Assembly (NCBI GenBank): GCA_039190275.1 | Contig: JBCCYF010000159.1 | Coordinates: forward strand, 1 to 8,855 | Reading direction: 5' to 3' | DNA length: 8,855 nt | Source of the DNA: Halovulum sp039190275 | GTDB lineage: Bacteria > Pseudomonadota > Alphaproteobacteria > Rhodobacterales > Rhodobacteraceae | Shown: positions 1 through 6,414 of the stretch, piece after piece | Layout: every line of letters begins with the position of its first letter | How positions within the stretch are numbered: the first letter of the stretch is position 1 | The notes under the pieces: model-generated | Database searches by the model: none | Seen by the model: only the letters and a program-made list of their open reading frames with translations | What the model was told of the DNA's origin: nothing | Translations under genes and position numbers: made by a program

Positions 1-221
1 ATGAGCGCAACTTCGCGGCAATCAAGAATGAGGAGTATAGGATCAAGGAGGTGCACTGGCTTCTGAAGACAGCAGATAGCGCGGCGTATATGTTCGATTT
101 CTATTGGACCGGTATCATTGACGGCCGCAAAGCCTCGGGGTCCGGGCGGGGCACGGCGGTTTTGGTTCGGCAGGCGGGTCATTGGGTGCTTGCCGGGGAA
201 CACTTAGGGCCAAAACCCTAG
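1..221 (+). CDS. NTF2/SnoaL-like protein, 3' end only
   Basis: This is the C-terminal part of a gene that begins left of the window. The reading frame starts at base 3 and runs 72 codons to a TAG at 219-221. The visible residues contain KEVHWLLKTADSAAYMF, then DGRKASGSGRGTAVLV and a final HWVLAGEHLG. This matches the last beta-strands of the NTF2-like fold (SnoaL / DUF4440 type), where a Gly-Arg-Gly-Thr strand and a closing W-x-L-x-x-E-H-L strand are usual. Members of this fold are small cone-shaped proteins used as isomerases, cyclases, dehydratases or ligand binders. The specific activity cannot be told from this fragment. It converges with the hydrolase gene at 471-1352 and has no evident link to the beta-oxidation operon. 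The family call rests on recalled sequence patterns, not a search. Confidence 0.6.
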   Translation, partial: ERNFAAIKNEEYRIKEVHWLLKTADSAAYMFDFYWTGIIDGRKASGSGRGTAVLVRQAGHWVLAGEHLGPKP

Positions 222-293
222 AACCGAGTGTTTTCGGATGAGCCAGAGCGGGCAATAGCCTGCCCTGCAGCAATCCAGACTTTAAGCCCGTCT

Positions 294-324
294 AGCCCTT
301 TGCCGCGTCCTTCGGCAAAGGGCT
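294..324. repeat. Perfect 12-bp inverted repeat (hairpin) between convergent genes
   Basis: The arms agccctttgccg (294-305) and cggcaaagggct (313-324) are exact reverse complements around a 7-nt loop. The repeat lies 73 bases past the stop of the left gene and about 150 bases past the stop of the hydrolase gene, so it could act as a two-way transcription terminator. Neither side carries the T-tract expected of an intrinsic terminator, so it could also be an mRNA-stabilising hairpin or a dispersed intergenic repeat. I see no gene in the rest of the 222-470 gap; a 10-bp perfect palindrome, tccggccgga, occurs at 460-469. Confidence 0.6.
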
Positions 325-470
325 GGAAGGTTGATAGGTTGACGGCCTGAAGGTGAACGTCGCTGACGTTCCGCACCCACCGCTCCACATACCAGCATCG
401 ATATCGACCAGACCCGGCCATGTGGGCTCATTATGGTGGTGGGGCGGGCCATATCCCGTTCCGGCCGGAT

Positions 471-1352
471 CTATTTGTCCCAATAGGCTTCGATCAAACC
501 AAGCAGGAATTCACCGGCATAGCCGGGGTAAGCCTCCATCATCGCGGCCTTCACAGCGTCCGGTGTTTCGCCCGCGTCCCAAGCCGCGTCAAAGACCTTC
601 AGATACGCTATTGCGGTGTCCAATTCCCCCCGCGTCGTGGGCAGGCCGTGGCCGACGAGAAGCGTGTCAAATGCCGCATCGTCCCGCAGCCCCTCAAGGG
701 TGGCGATCCAGTTTTTCCGGTCGATGCCGGGTGCGAAGTAGACGCCGTTGTACACCATGTCCTGCACAATGGCGACTTGCTGTTCAGGCAACACTGCAGT
801 GAGCATTTTGGGCGCTTCGGTATTGTCGAAGACGCGGAAGTCGACGGGAACGCCGCCTATTTCGGTCATACCAAGCGCAAGATCTGGGCCGTTCAACAGT
901 GATGCAGGCTCGGGCCATTCGCCGCCCGTCGCCTCGGCCCGAAGACCTTCGCGGATTTCCGGCAGGGTCGAGAATGTCAGTCCATCGAGCGTCGATACAC
1001 CACCCCAGTGGTCGGGATGTTCGTGGCTGACATAGGCGGTGTGTACGGATTTGCCGGTGGCGGCAATCAGCGCAGCCACTTCGGCGGCCGTGGGCGGCAG
1101 CATGGTTGCGTCCACGACCAGCAGTCGGTCGCCCAACTCGATCACATGCGAGGTCACATTCACACCTTGGGCCGGTGAGACATAGGTATGAAATGTCACG
1201 CCGCCCTTGGCGAACGTGAATGTCGTGCCCGGAGGCATATCGTCCTGCGCGCGCGCCGGTGTGTGGGTAAGCCCACCTCGGATCAACGCGATTGCGCCGG
1301 CAGAAAGGGTGGCACCCCGGATAAGATCTCTGCGGTTCAATTCAAATGTCAT
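471..1352 (-). CDS. Tat-exported metallo-beta-lactamase-fold hydrolase
   Basis: A 293-residue protein of the metallo-beta-lactamase superfamily. It starts at ATG 1350-1352 with a good ribosome site, ggggag at 1361-1366, eight bases upstream. The N-terminus is a Tat signal: twin arginines R7-R8 in NRRDLIRG, a hydrophobic stretch, and a likely cleavage site after ARA (residue 35), so the enzyme probably acts in the periplasm. The zinc motif H-E-H-P-D-H is at residues 110-115, a metal-bridging Asp fits D198 (QDMVYN), and the last His fits H235 (VGHGLPT). At the place where the family normally has a His (aHT), the protein reads DNTEAP, giving Asn177, so one ligand of the first metal site seems replaced. 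The substrate is unknown; quinoprotein-relay-type or lactonase-like roles are possible. It is separated from the operon upstream by 196 bases with hairpins, so it is probably transcribed independently. Confidence 0.8.
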   Translation of the reverse strand: MTFELNRRDLIRGATLSAGAIALIRGGLTHTPARAQDDMPPGTTFTFAKGGVTFHTYVSPAQGVNVTSHVIELGDRLLVVDATMLPPTAAEVAALIAATGKSVHTAYVSHEHPDHWGGVSTLDGLTFSTLPEIREGLRAEATGGEWPEPASLLNGPDLALGMTEIGGVPVDFRVFDNTEAPKMLTAVLPEQQVAIVQDMVYNGVYFAPGIDRKNWIATLEGLRDDAAFDTLLVGHGLPTTRGELDTAIAYLKVFDAAWDAGETPDAVKAAMMEAYPGYAGEFLLGLIEAYWDK

Positions 1353-1360
1353 GCTATCGT

Positions 1361-1366
1361 CTCCCC
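1361..1366 (-). promoter_or_regulatory. Ribosome binding site of the MBL hydrolase gene
   Basis: Read on the minus strand the bases are ggggag, eight bases before the ATG at 1350-1352. This fixes the start at the Tat signal. I found no convincing promoter in the 1367-1498 leader. Confidence 0.6.
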
Positions 1367-1498
1367 ACTGATGCGGTCCAACACGCTCATCGGGCAGTCC
1401 GCGGCGTGAGCCGTCAGGCTAACCGCCAGGATCTTTTGGAATTAGACAGCCATGTCGGAACAGAGCATTCGGTTCAGTCGAAGACTGGTGTTTGCAAC

Positions 1499-1542
1499 CT
1501 ATGGATCGCCATAGAACCGGCGCGCGCTCATCCGCGCCGGTT
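1499..1542 (-). terminator. Tandem hairpins after the operon's last gene
   Basis: Seven bases after the thiolase-like gene's stop (1549-1551) is a perfect 10-bp inverted repeat, with arms aaccggcgcg (1515-1524) and cgcgccggtt (1533-1542) and an 8-nt loop. Directly adjoining it is a 6-bp repeat, ctatgg (1499-1504) and ccatag (1509-1514), with a 4-nt loop. The GC-rich first stem is well placed to end the operon transcript. Only two T residues follow it on the minus strand, so it is not a classic intrinsic terminator; it may work with Rho or protect the 3' end. Confidence 0.5.
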
Positions 1543-1548
1543 TGAGGC

Positions 1549-2694
1549 CTACCAGTGCGCCTGGTTCGTCAGCACCACCGTTGCGGCCGCTGAAAACATA
1601 CCGCCGACGCCATGCACCACCGACAGCGCGGCATCTGGAACCTGTGCCGGAGACAGGCCGCGCATCTGGCGCACGCTTTCCTGCAACGCGTACATGCCAT
1701 ACATGCCCGAATGCATATAGCTGAGCCCACCGCCGTTTGTGTTCAGTGGCAATGGCCCGCCCGGACGCGTGTTCCCATCGGCAATAAACGCGCCACCTTC
1801 GCCCGGCGCGACAAAGCCAAGATCCTCCAACCCGTAGATCGGCAAATGTGCGAAAGCATCGTAAATCATCAAATGGTCAACATCCGCGTGCGTAATGCCC
1901 GCGGTGTCGAACGCCTGCGCGCCGGATACCTTGAATGCCCTGGCAGACGAGAAACTCTCCATCTGGCTGATCATCGGCCCCTCGGTGCTTTCACCGCCGA
2001 GGCCGCGCAAATACACCGGTGTCGTGGGAAAGTCGGCCGCGCGCGCAGCGCTGGTCAGGACAAGCGCACCACCACCGTCACTGACCAAACAGCACATGAG
2101 TTTCCGGAACGGATAGGCGATCATGCGCGACTCCAGCACCTCCTGGACAGTGATCGGCGCCTGGGCGGTGGCTCTGGGGTGGTGTCCGGCCCATTCGCGC
2201 TGAACAACCGCGACCATAGCCAGCTGTTCCTCGGTCAGACCGTCATCTTTCATCTTGCGCAGGACTGGGAGTGTAAATTTGGTGGGCGGGAAGACCGCCC
2301 CATAGATCGCCTCGAATTCCTGCTGCTGCATCGCCGGAAACAACGGGCGGTGGGCGCGATGGTTTGAGCGTCCGCTTTCCCCGTGCGTGATAAGAACCGT
2401 TGTGCACAACCCCTGTTCGATTGCTGCGGCCGCATGGCGGACATGCGCAATGAAGGAACACCCCCCAACGGATGTACCATCGTACCAGGTCGGCGTGATT
2501 CCCATATACTGCGCGATCTCGGCGACGTCATGCCCGCCCGTCGCAAGCCCGTCGATATCGCCTGGGCTCAGGCCGCAATCGGCCAGCGCGTTTAGGGCGG
2601 CGTCGGCATGCAGACCGGTTTGGCTCAACTCGGGCACTTTGCCCATGCGGCTGCTCTCGGCTGCGCCGACGATTGCGATGGTTGCACGTGTCAT
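1549..2694 (-). CDS. Thiolase-superfamily enzyme (SCP-x / Ltp2-like): thiolase or retro-aldolase
   Basis: A 381-residue thiolase-fold protein of the lipid-transfer-protein / SCP-x branch. It would cleave a beta-oxidised acyl-CoA, either as a CoA-dependent thiolase or, as in steroid side-chain Ltp2 enzymes, as an aldolase. Seen: the N-half segment TSVGGCSFIAHV (residues 74-85), where the usual nucleophile motif is N-x-x-C-x-S/T-G; IYDAFAH (277-283), in the place of NEAF/HDCF; LNTNGGGLSYMHSG (317-330) with H328; and VVHGVGG (359-365) instead of the classical C-x-G motif. Cys79 sits beside, not clearly at, the nucleophile position, since aligning it requires a one-residue gap. Tyr278 and Tyr326 lie in the motifs lining the active site. 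The start codon overlaps the stop of the DUF35 gene (ATGA, 2691-2694), so the two are translationally coupled. In archaea and in steroid-degrading bacteria, DUF35 proteins form complexes with such thiolase-fold partners. It is the last gene of the operon. Confidence 0.8.
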   Translation of the reverse strand: MTRATIAIVGAAESSRMGKVPELSQTGLHADAALNALADCGLSPGDIDGLATGGHDVAEIAQYMGITPTWYDGTSVGGCSFIAHVRHAAAAIEQGLCTTVLITHGESGRSNHRAHRPLFPAMQQQEFEAIYGAVFPPTKFTLPVLRKMKDDGLTEEQLAMVAVVQREWAGHHPRATAQAPITVQEVLESRMIAYPFRKLMCCLVSDGGGALVLTSAARAADFPTTPVYLRGLGGESTEGPMISQMESFSSARAFKVSGAQAFDTAGITHADVDHLMIYDAFAHLPIYGLEDLGFVAPGEGGAFIADGNTRPGGPLPLNTNGGGLSYMHSGMYGMYALQESVRQMRGLSPAQVPDAALSVVHGVGGMFSAAATVVLTNQAHW

Positions 2695-3098
2695 CTGCGG
2701 GTCAGGGCCGGTTTGAATTGGGGCACGGCGATATCCCCGCGGGCCTCGAACGTCACTTCCAATGGCATGTCCAGCGGCAGCGCTTCGGGCTCTGGCGATA
2801 CATCTACGAGGTTTGACACCATCCGGACGCCCTCCTCCAGCAGGACAACGGCGATGACGTAGGGCGGCTCATACCCGGGCGACGGCAAATGGCTGATCAC
2901 ATAGGAATAAAGCGATCCGCGTCCCGAGGCGGCAGTTACGGTGGTATCCCGACTGCCACAGAACGGGCAGAACGGCCGCGGCGGAAAGTAGGCTTTGTTG
3001 CAGGCCGTGCAGCGGTTCAAAAGAAGCCTCCCTTCCTTTGCACCTTGCCAGTAGAATTCGGTCTCGGGGCTGATCGTGGGTCGGGGTCGATCAGCCAT
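2691..3098 (-). CDS. DUF35 Zn-ribbon / OB-fold acyl-CoA-associated protein
   Basis: A 135-residue protein with a rubredoxin-like Zn ribbon, C-x2-C-x10-C-x2-C (CTAC and CPFC; residues 30-47 of this start), followed by an OB-fold beginning GSLYSYVISH. This is the DUF35 arrangement. DUF35 proteins have no known catalysis of their own. They bind CoA moieties and bridge or complete thiolase-fold enzymes, as in the archaeal thiolase/HMG-CoA synthase complex and the Ltp2-ChsH2 aldolase. I chose ATG 3096-3098, which overlaps the MaoC stop by 8 bases and has a purine/G-rich stretch upstream. A GTG at 3114-3116 would add six residues (MAGVQA) but has no ribosome site. Its 3' end overlaps the thiolase-like gene by 4 bases, and the two proteins very probably form one complex. 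Confidence 0.85.
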   Translation of the reverse strand: MADRPRPTISPETEFYWQGAKEGRLLLNRCTACNKAYFPPRPFCPFCGSRDTTVTAASGRGSLYSYVISHLPSPGYEPPYVIAVVLLEEGVRMVSNLVDVSPEPEALPLDMPLEVTFEARGDIAVPQFKPALTRR

Positions 3099-3972
3099 CG
3101 CCTGCACCCCCGCCACTTAGTCGTGCGATACCGTTATCGAGCACCACGACGTCGCGTTCAACCACCCCGGCACGGAGGCGGATCCGGTCATCCTCGGTCC
3201 AGAACTCGGTTCTGACCGTCTCACCCGGATAGACAGGCGCCGAAAACCGGGCTTGCAGGTGGGTCAGCGCGGTATAGTCGCCATCGGCTAGAGTTTCGGT
3301 CAGCGCCCAGGCGGCGATACCCAGGGTGCAAAGGCCATGAAGTATCGGGCGATCAAACCCGTTCGCCCGGGCAAATTTCTGATCAACATGCAACGGATTG
3401 TGGTCCCCGCTGAGGCGATAGATCAATGCCGCCCTGGGCGAGGTTTTGAACTCATGCGACCAGTCCGGTGCGCGGTCCGGCAGTGGCCGAACCGCCGCTT
3501 TGGCCTCGACCGTACTGCCCATACCGCCATCGCCGCGCGCAAATATGGTACTGGAGACTGTCGCAATACACCGGCCGGTCGACTTGTCGGTGATCTCGCG
3601 ATCCGTGTAGATCAACGCACCCTTTTCAACGCCTTTGTCGACAATTCCGGTGATCCTGGTTTGGCTGACCAATGTGCCCGCGGTCGGAAGGGTACTGTGC
3701 AGCGTGACGCTTTGTTCCCCGTGCAAGATCTTTTGCCAGTTCAGGCCAGCGTCCGGCTCCTTGGCCCAAAAGCCGGGATAGGCCAGGACGTTGACCATGG
3801 TTGGCAGGGCCGCAAACGCGTCGTGACCCTCGAATGTTGCGCGCAACTCTGACGGTGTCCCGCCGCCCTGCCCCAAGCCGATCCCAAGCGCGTAGAGTAT
3901 GCAGTCCTTTGGACCATAGCTGTGTTCTACCAATGGAAACACGCGTGTGTGCAGCGCGGTCGCATCAAGCAT
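3091..3972 (-). CDS. MaoC-family (R)-specific enoyl-CoA hydratase, double hotdog
   Basis: A 293-residue protein with two hotdog domains. The N-terminal half contains YALGIGLGQGGG (27-38), matching the substrate-binding half of the hydratase-2 region of peroxisomal MFE-2. The C-terminal half carries the hydratase-2 motif YRLSGDHNPLHVDQKFA (185-201), with catalytic D190 and H195, then FDRPILHGLCTLG. It would add water across a (2E)-enoyl-CoA double bond to give a (3R)-3-hydroxyacyl-CoA, fitting the MFE-2-like SDR encoded at 7673-8575. Length and domain layout are those of stand-alone MFE-2-type hydratases. It starts at ATG 3970-3972, with aggaaag at 3982-3988 as ribosome site. It is preceded by the only real gap in the operon (70 bases, with a palindrome), so it may head its own transcription unit with the DUF35 and thiolase-like genes. 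Its stop overlaps the DUF35 start. Confidence 0.9.
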   Translation of the reverse strand: MLDATALHTRVFPLVEHSYGPKDCILYALGIGLGQGGGTPSELRATFEGHDAFAALPTMVNVLAYPGFWAKEPDAGLNWQKILHGEQSVTLHSTLPTAGTLVSQTRITGIVDKGVEKGALIYTDREITDKSTGRCIATVSSTIFARGDGGMGSTVEAKAAVRPLPDRAPDWSHEFKTSPRAALIYRLSGDHNPLHVDQKFARANGFDRPILHGLCTLGIAAWALTETLADGDYTALTHLQARFSAPVYPGETVRTEFWTEDDRIRLRAGVVERDVVVLDNGIARLSGGGAGDG

Positions 3973-3981
3973 GGTGGCACT

Positions 3982-3988
3982 CTTTCCT
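3982..3988 (-). promoter_or_regulatory. Ribosome binding site of the MaoC gene
   Basis: The minus-strand reading is aggaaag, nine bases before the ATG. It is a free-standing site, unlike the coupled starts of the two genes that follow, so translation here can begin independently. Confidence 0.55.
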
Positions 3989-4017
3989 GTTCCCGCAACA
4001 TTGCATAGCTAGATAAC

Positions 4018-4033
4018 AATACGCAAGCGTATT
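4018..4033. promoter_or_regulatory. Perfect palindrome in the intra-operon gap, candidate operator
   Basis: The 16 bases aatacgcaagcgtatt consist of two exact 7-base half-sites (aatacgc / gcgtatt) around aa. The palindrome lies between the crotonase stop (4043-4045) and the MaoC start (3972). The size and symmetry suit a homodimeric regulator of TetR or MarR type. As RNA on the minus strand it could instead form a 6-bp stem with a CUUG tetraloop, so a processing or attenuation hairpin is an alternative. No convincing promoter could be placed beside it. Confidence 0.45.
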
Positions 4034-4042
4034 AAATGCGTC

Positions 4043-4840
4043 CTAGTCGAAATCGAATTTCGGTTTCTGCCGTGCGGCAAAGCGCTCAATGGCATCGAAA
4101 TGGTACGGGCTTGTCAGGCAAAGCGCCTGCGCTTCGGCCTCGCGGCGCAGAAGGGTATCGCTGTCCTGCTCCATCGACCGGGCGGTAATTTCCTTCACCA
4201 AACCATAGGCTAGGGGAGAGACGTTCGACATCATCCCTGCCATTTCAGTCGCACGCGGTACCAGAGCATCGGGGGAGTGGACTTCCATCACAATCCCCAT
4301 CTCAAGCGCTTGGGTCGCGTCAACCACACGACCTGTGTAAAACAGCTCACGCGCCCGCTGAAGGCCTGTAACTCGGGGCAGTGACCACATAAGGTTGGCG
4401 TCAGGCACCGCACCGATTTTGCCAAAGGACGCGCTGAAGGTTGCGCGGTCCGATGCGATGATCAGATCACCGGTCAGTGCAAGGCCAAACCCGGCGCCAT
4501 AGGCCGGTCCGTCAACTGCCACAATGACGGGCACCGGCAAATCGCGCAGCTTGCGCAGCCAGCCGTGAAGTTCGGCCATCCGTTCGGCAACATCGTCGGC
4601 TGTGTTCTTTTCATTGTTCATATGCCGGTGCAGCATGGCCTTGATGTCGCCGCCGGCACAAAACGCCCCTCCGCTGCCGGTCAGCACCACCGCCCGCAAC
4701 GCCGCATCTTGGCTCAGTTCCTCTATGGTTGACTTGAGTTCAAGCTTCATCCGGTCGGACAGGGCATTCTTTGTTGCGGGTTCCGCCAGTTCCACCAGGG
4801 TATAGGCCGTGCGCCGTGTCAGTTTCAGCGCACTCGTCAT
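4043..4840 (-). CDS. Crotonase-family enzyme, probably an isomerase rather than a hydratase
   Basis: A 265-residue enoyl-CoA hydratase/isomerase superfamily protein, complete by length. Oxyanion-hole regions are present: FCAGGDIKAM (60-69) and GPAYGAGFGLAL (111-122). The two glutamates that catalyse hydration in classical enoyl-CoA hydratase are absent: their positions read Gly119 (GAGFGL instead of GGGCEL) and Phe139 (SASFGK instead of AQPEIL). The segment FGKIGAVPDANLMWSLPR (139-156) resembles PaaG-type and other delta3-delta2-enoyl-CoA isomerases, where the Asp of the V/I-P-D motif is the acid/base; here it is D147. I therefore infer double-bond isomerisation of an acyl-CoA, with true hydration done by the MaoC protein. 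Its ATG overlaps the stop of the synthetase gene (ATGA, 4837-4840). Automatic annotation would call it enoyl-CoA hydratase. Confidence 0.85.
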   Translation of the reverse strand: MTSALKLTRRTAYTLVELAEPATKNALSDRMKLELKSTIEELSQDAALRAVVLTGSGGAFCAGGDIKAMLHRHMNNEKNTADDVAERMAELHGWLRKLRDLPVPVIVAVDGPAYGAGFGLALTGDLIIASDRATFSASFGKIGAVPDANLMWSLPRVTGLQRARELFYTGRVVDATQALEMGIVMEVHSPDALVPRATEMAGMMSNVSPLAYGLVKEITARSMEQDSDTLLRREAEAQALCLTSPYHFDAIERFAARQKPKFDFD

Positions 4841-6414
4841 ACGCCGGACCCAAGCTCGCGGGCGCGTATCGCGGATTTGTCGATCTTGTTGGTGTGGTTC
4901 AACGGCAGCGGCTCGTCCCAGACGCGGACAACCTTAGGAACCTTGTAGTCCGCAATATGGTTGCGACAATAGGAGATCAGATCGTGCTCTGAAACGGATG
5001 CGCCGTCATGCAGGGCTACGGCGGCGAAGACCATCTCGCCCCATTTGCGATGGGGAAGTCCAAGCACCGCCGCCGCTGCGACATCCGGATGTCTGGACAG
5101 GCAATTCTCGGTTTCAATCGGATACACGTTCTCGCCCCCGGTGATGATCATCTCCTTGGTCCGGCCTGACAGGGTGACATATCCGTCCGCGTCCACGAAG
5201 CCCGCATCCCCTGTCCGGTAGAACCCGCCACGCAACGCATCGGCCGTCTGGTCCGGCCGGTTCCAGTATCCGTTCATGATCTGAGGACCACGGGCAATCA
5301 ACTCTCCGGTTTGTCCCGGTGCAACCGGCTGATCGTCCGGTCCGACAATCCGCAGGTCGGTCGAATGGATCGGTCGGCCAACAGTGCCGAGCTTTGCGAT
5401 CTGCCCGTGCTTTGGCACATGATCAGACGGCGCCAGAACGCACAGGTTGGGCGACGCCTCGGTCATCCCGTATCCCTGACAGAACGTGATCCCCGGGATT
5501 GCCCGGATAGATTGCTCGATAAGGCCAACCGGCATCGGCGCGGCACCATATGTCAGACATCGAAGCGACGAAAAGTCAAAGCCGGAAAACTCCGGGTGGT
5601 CCAGGATCATCCGCAACATTGTCGGTACCAATGTCATGGTTGTGACCCGGTGCTCCTGGATCAAACCCATTGTTTCCACAACGTCAAATTTTGGCTGGAT
5701 CACCTTGGTCGTTCCGTAAAGCACCGAGGTAAAGACACGGCTTCCCGTCCCAAGATGAAACAGCGGCCCGGACAGCAGCAGGATGTCGTCACTTCTATAC
5801 CCGTAAAGCGGACCGGTTCCCTTGGCATTGGCCAATAAGTTGGAGTGCGACAGCATCACGCCCTTGGGTTCGCCGGTCGTACCCGAAGTGTAGAAAATCG
5901 TCATCGTATCGTCGGACGCAGAGGCAATATCGTCAAATGCGGAAGGGTCGACCGTACCTGCCTCGGCTACAAGCGCATCGAATGAGAGCGCGCCCGGAGG
6001 AAGGTCCGTGTGCGTTTCCGACCAATCCGCGAAAACAACCGTTCGGACCGAGGGACACCTGTTAACCAGCGACGCGGCGGTCTGTCCGAAGTGCCGGTCA
6101 ACAATTAGGGTACCTGGTGTGCAGTCGTCTATCAGCTCCGCAACCTCCACCTCGGAGAGCCGATAGTTAATCGGGACCGCAATCGCCCCAATCAGACTTG
6201 GCACAAAGTAGCTTTCCACCAGCCAATGTGAGTTCATCCCCAGATAGGCAACGCGGTCGCCTGGCCCCACCCCCAAGTCCAGAAGGGCCTGCGCCATACC
6301 ATGGACGCGCGCGCTGAACTCGGCCCAGGAATGGCAACGCCCTTCAAATCGTGTCGCCGCCTTGTCCGGCGTGTGAAACGCATGTTTGCGGAGAAGGTCA
6401 GGATACCGGATCAT
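4837..6414 (-). CDS. Acyl-CoA synthetase (AMP-forming, ANL superfamily)
   Basis: A 525-residue adenylate-forming ligase that activates a carboxylic acid with ATP and CoA, giving the CoA thioester that enters the pathway. Motifs in order: P-loop FYTSGTTGEPKGVMLSH (174-190); YGAAPMP (289-295); GYGMTEASP (314-322); YRTGDAGFVDADG (399-411); the hinge region SGRTKEMIITGGENVYPIE (416-434); and a C-terminal LNHTNKIDKSAI, whose K510 aligns with the catalytic lysine, Asn standing where Gly is usual. There is no signal or membrane segment, so it is cytosolic. I start it at ATG 6412-6414, which overlaps the dehydrogenase stop as ATGA. An open extension to 6528 would run back through the dehydrogenase's C-terminal coding region and has no family-like sequence. 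Substrate specificity cannot be deduced; medium or long chain, or cyclic, acids are possible. Confidence 0.93.
   Translation of the reverse strand: MIRYPDLLRKHAFHTPDKAATRFEGRCHSWAEFSARVHGMAQALLDLGVGPGDRVAYLGMNSHWLVESYFVPSLIGAIAVPINYRLSEVEVAELIDDCTPGTLIVDRHFGQTAASLVNRCPSVRTVVFADWSETHTDLPPGALSFDALVAEAGTVDPSAFDDIASASDDTMTIFYTSGTTGEPKGVMLSHSNLLANAKGTGPLYGYRSDDILLLSGPLFHLGTGSRVFTSVLYGTTKVIQPKFDVVETMGLIQEHRVTTMTLVPTMLRMILDHPEFSGFDFSSLRCLTYGAAPMPVGLIEQSIRAIPGITFCQGYGMTEASPNLCVLAPSDHVPKHGQIAKLGTVGRPIHSTDLRIVGPDDQPVAPGQTGELIARGPQIMNGYWNRPDQTADALRGGFYRTGDAGFVDADGYVTLSGRTKEMIITGGENVYPIETENCLSRHPDVAAAAVLGLPHRKWGEMVFAAVALHDGASVSEHDLISYCRNHIADYKVPKVVRVWDEPLPLNHTNKIDKSAIRARELGSGV

Noticed and set aside
222..470. 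Possible transposase remnant or small gene in the convergent gap
   Set aside because: Short minus-strand frames cross it, but they show no recognisable domain, no ribosome site, and no terminal inverted repeats or target duplication.
1346..1720. Plus-strand frame spanning the gap between the MBL gene and the thiolase-like gene
   Set aside because: It overlaps the starts and ends of two supported genes and has no family features; the interval is better explained by a leader and hairpins.
1612..2367. Long plus-strand open frame opposite the thiolase-like gene
   Set aside because: It is an antisense shadow of a clearly recognisable coding region in GC-rich DNA, with Arg/His-rich, family-less sequence. 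The same applies to plus-strand frames at 353-802, 420-902, 3337-3852, 5311-5838 and 6351-6812.
3099..3116. GTG at 3114-3116 as start of the DUF35 protein
   Set aside because: It has no ribosome site and would lengthen the overlap with the MaoC gene to 26 bases; ATG 3096-3098 is the better choice, though the GTG cannot be excluded.
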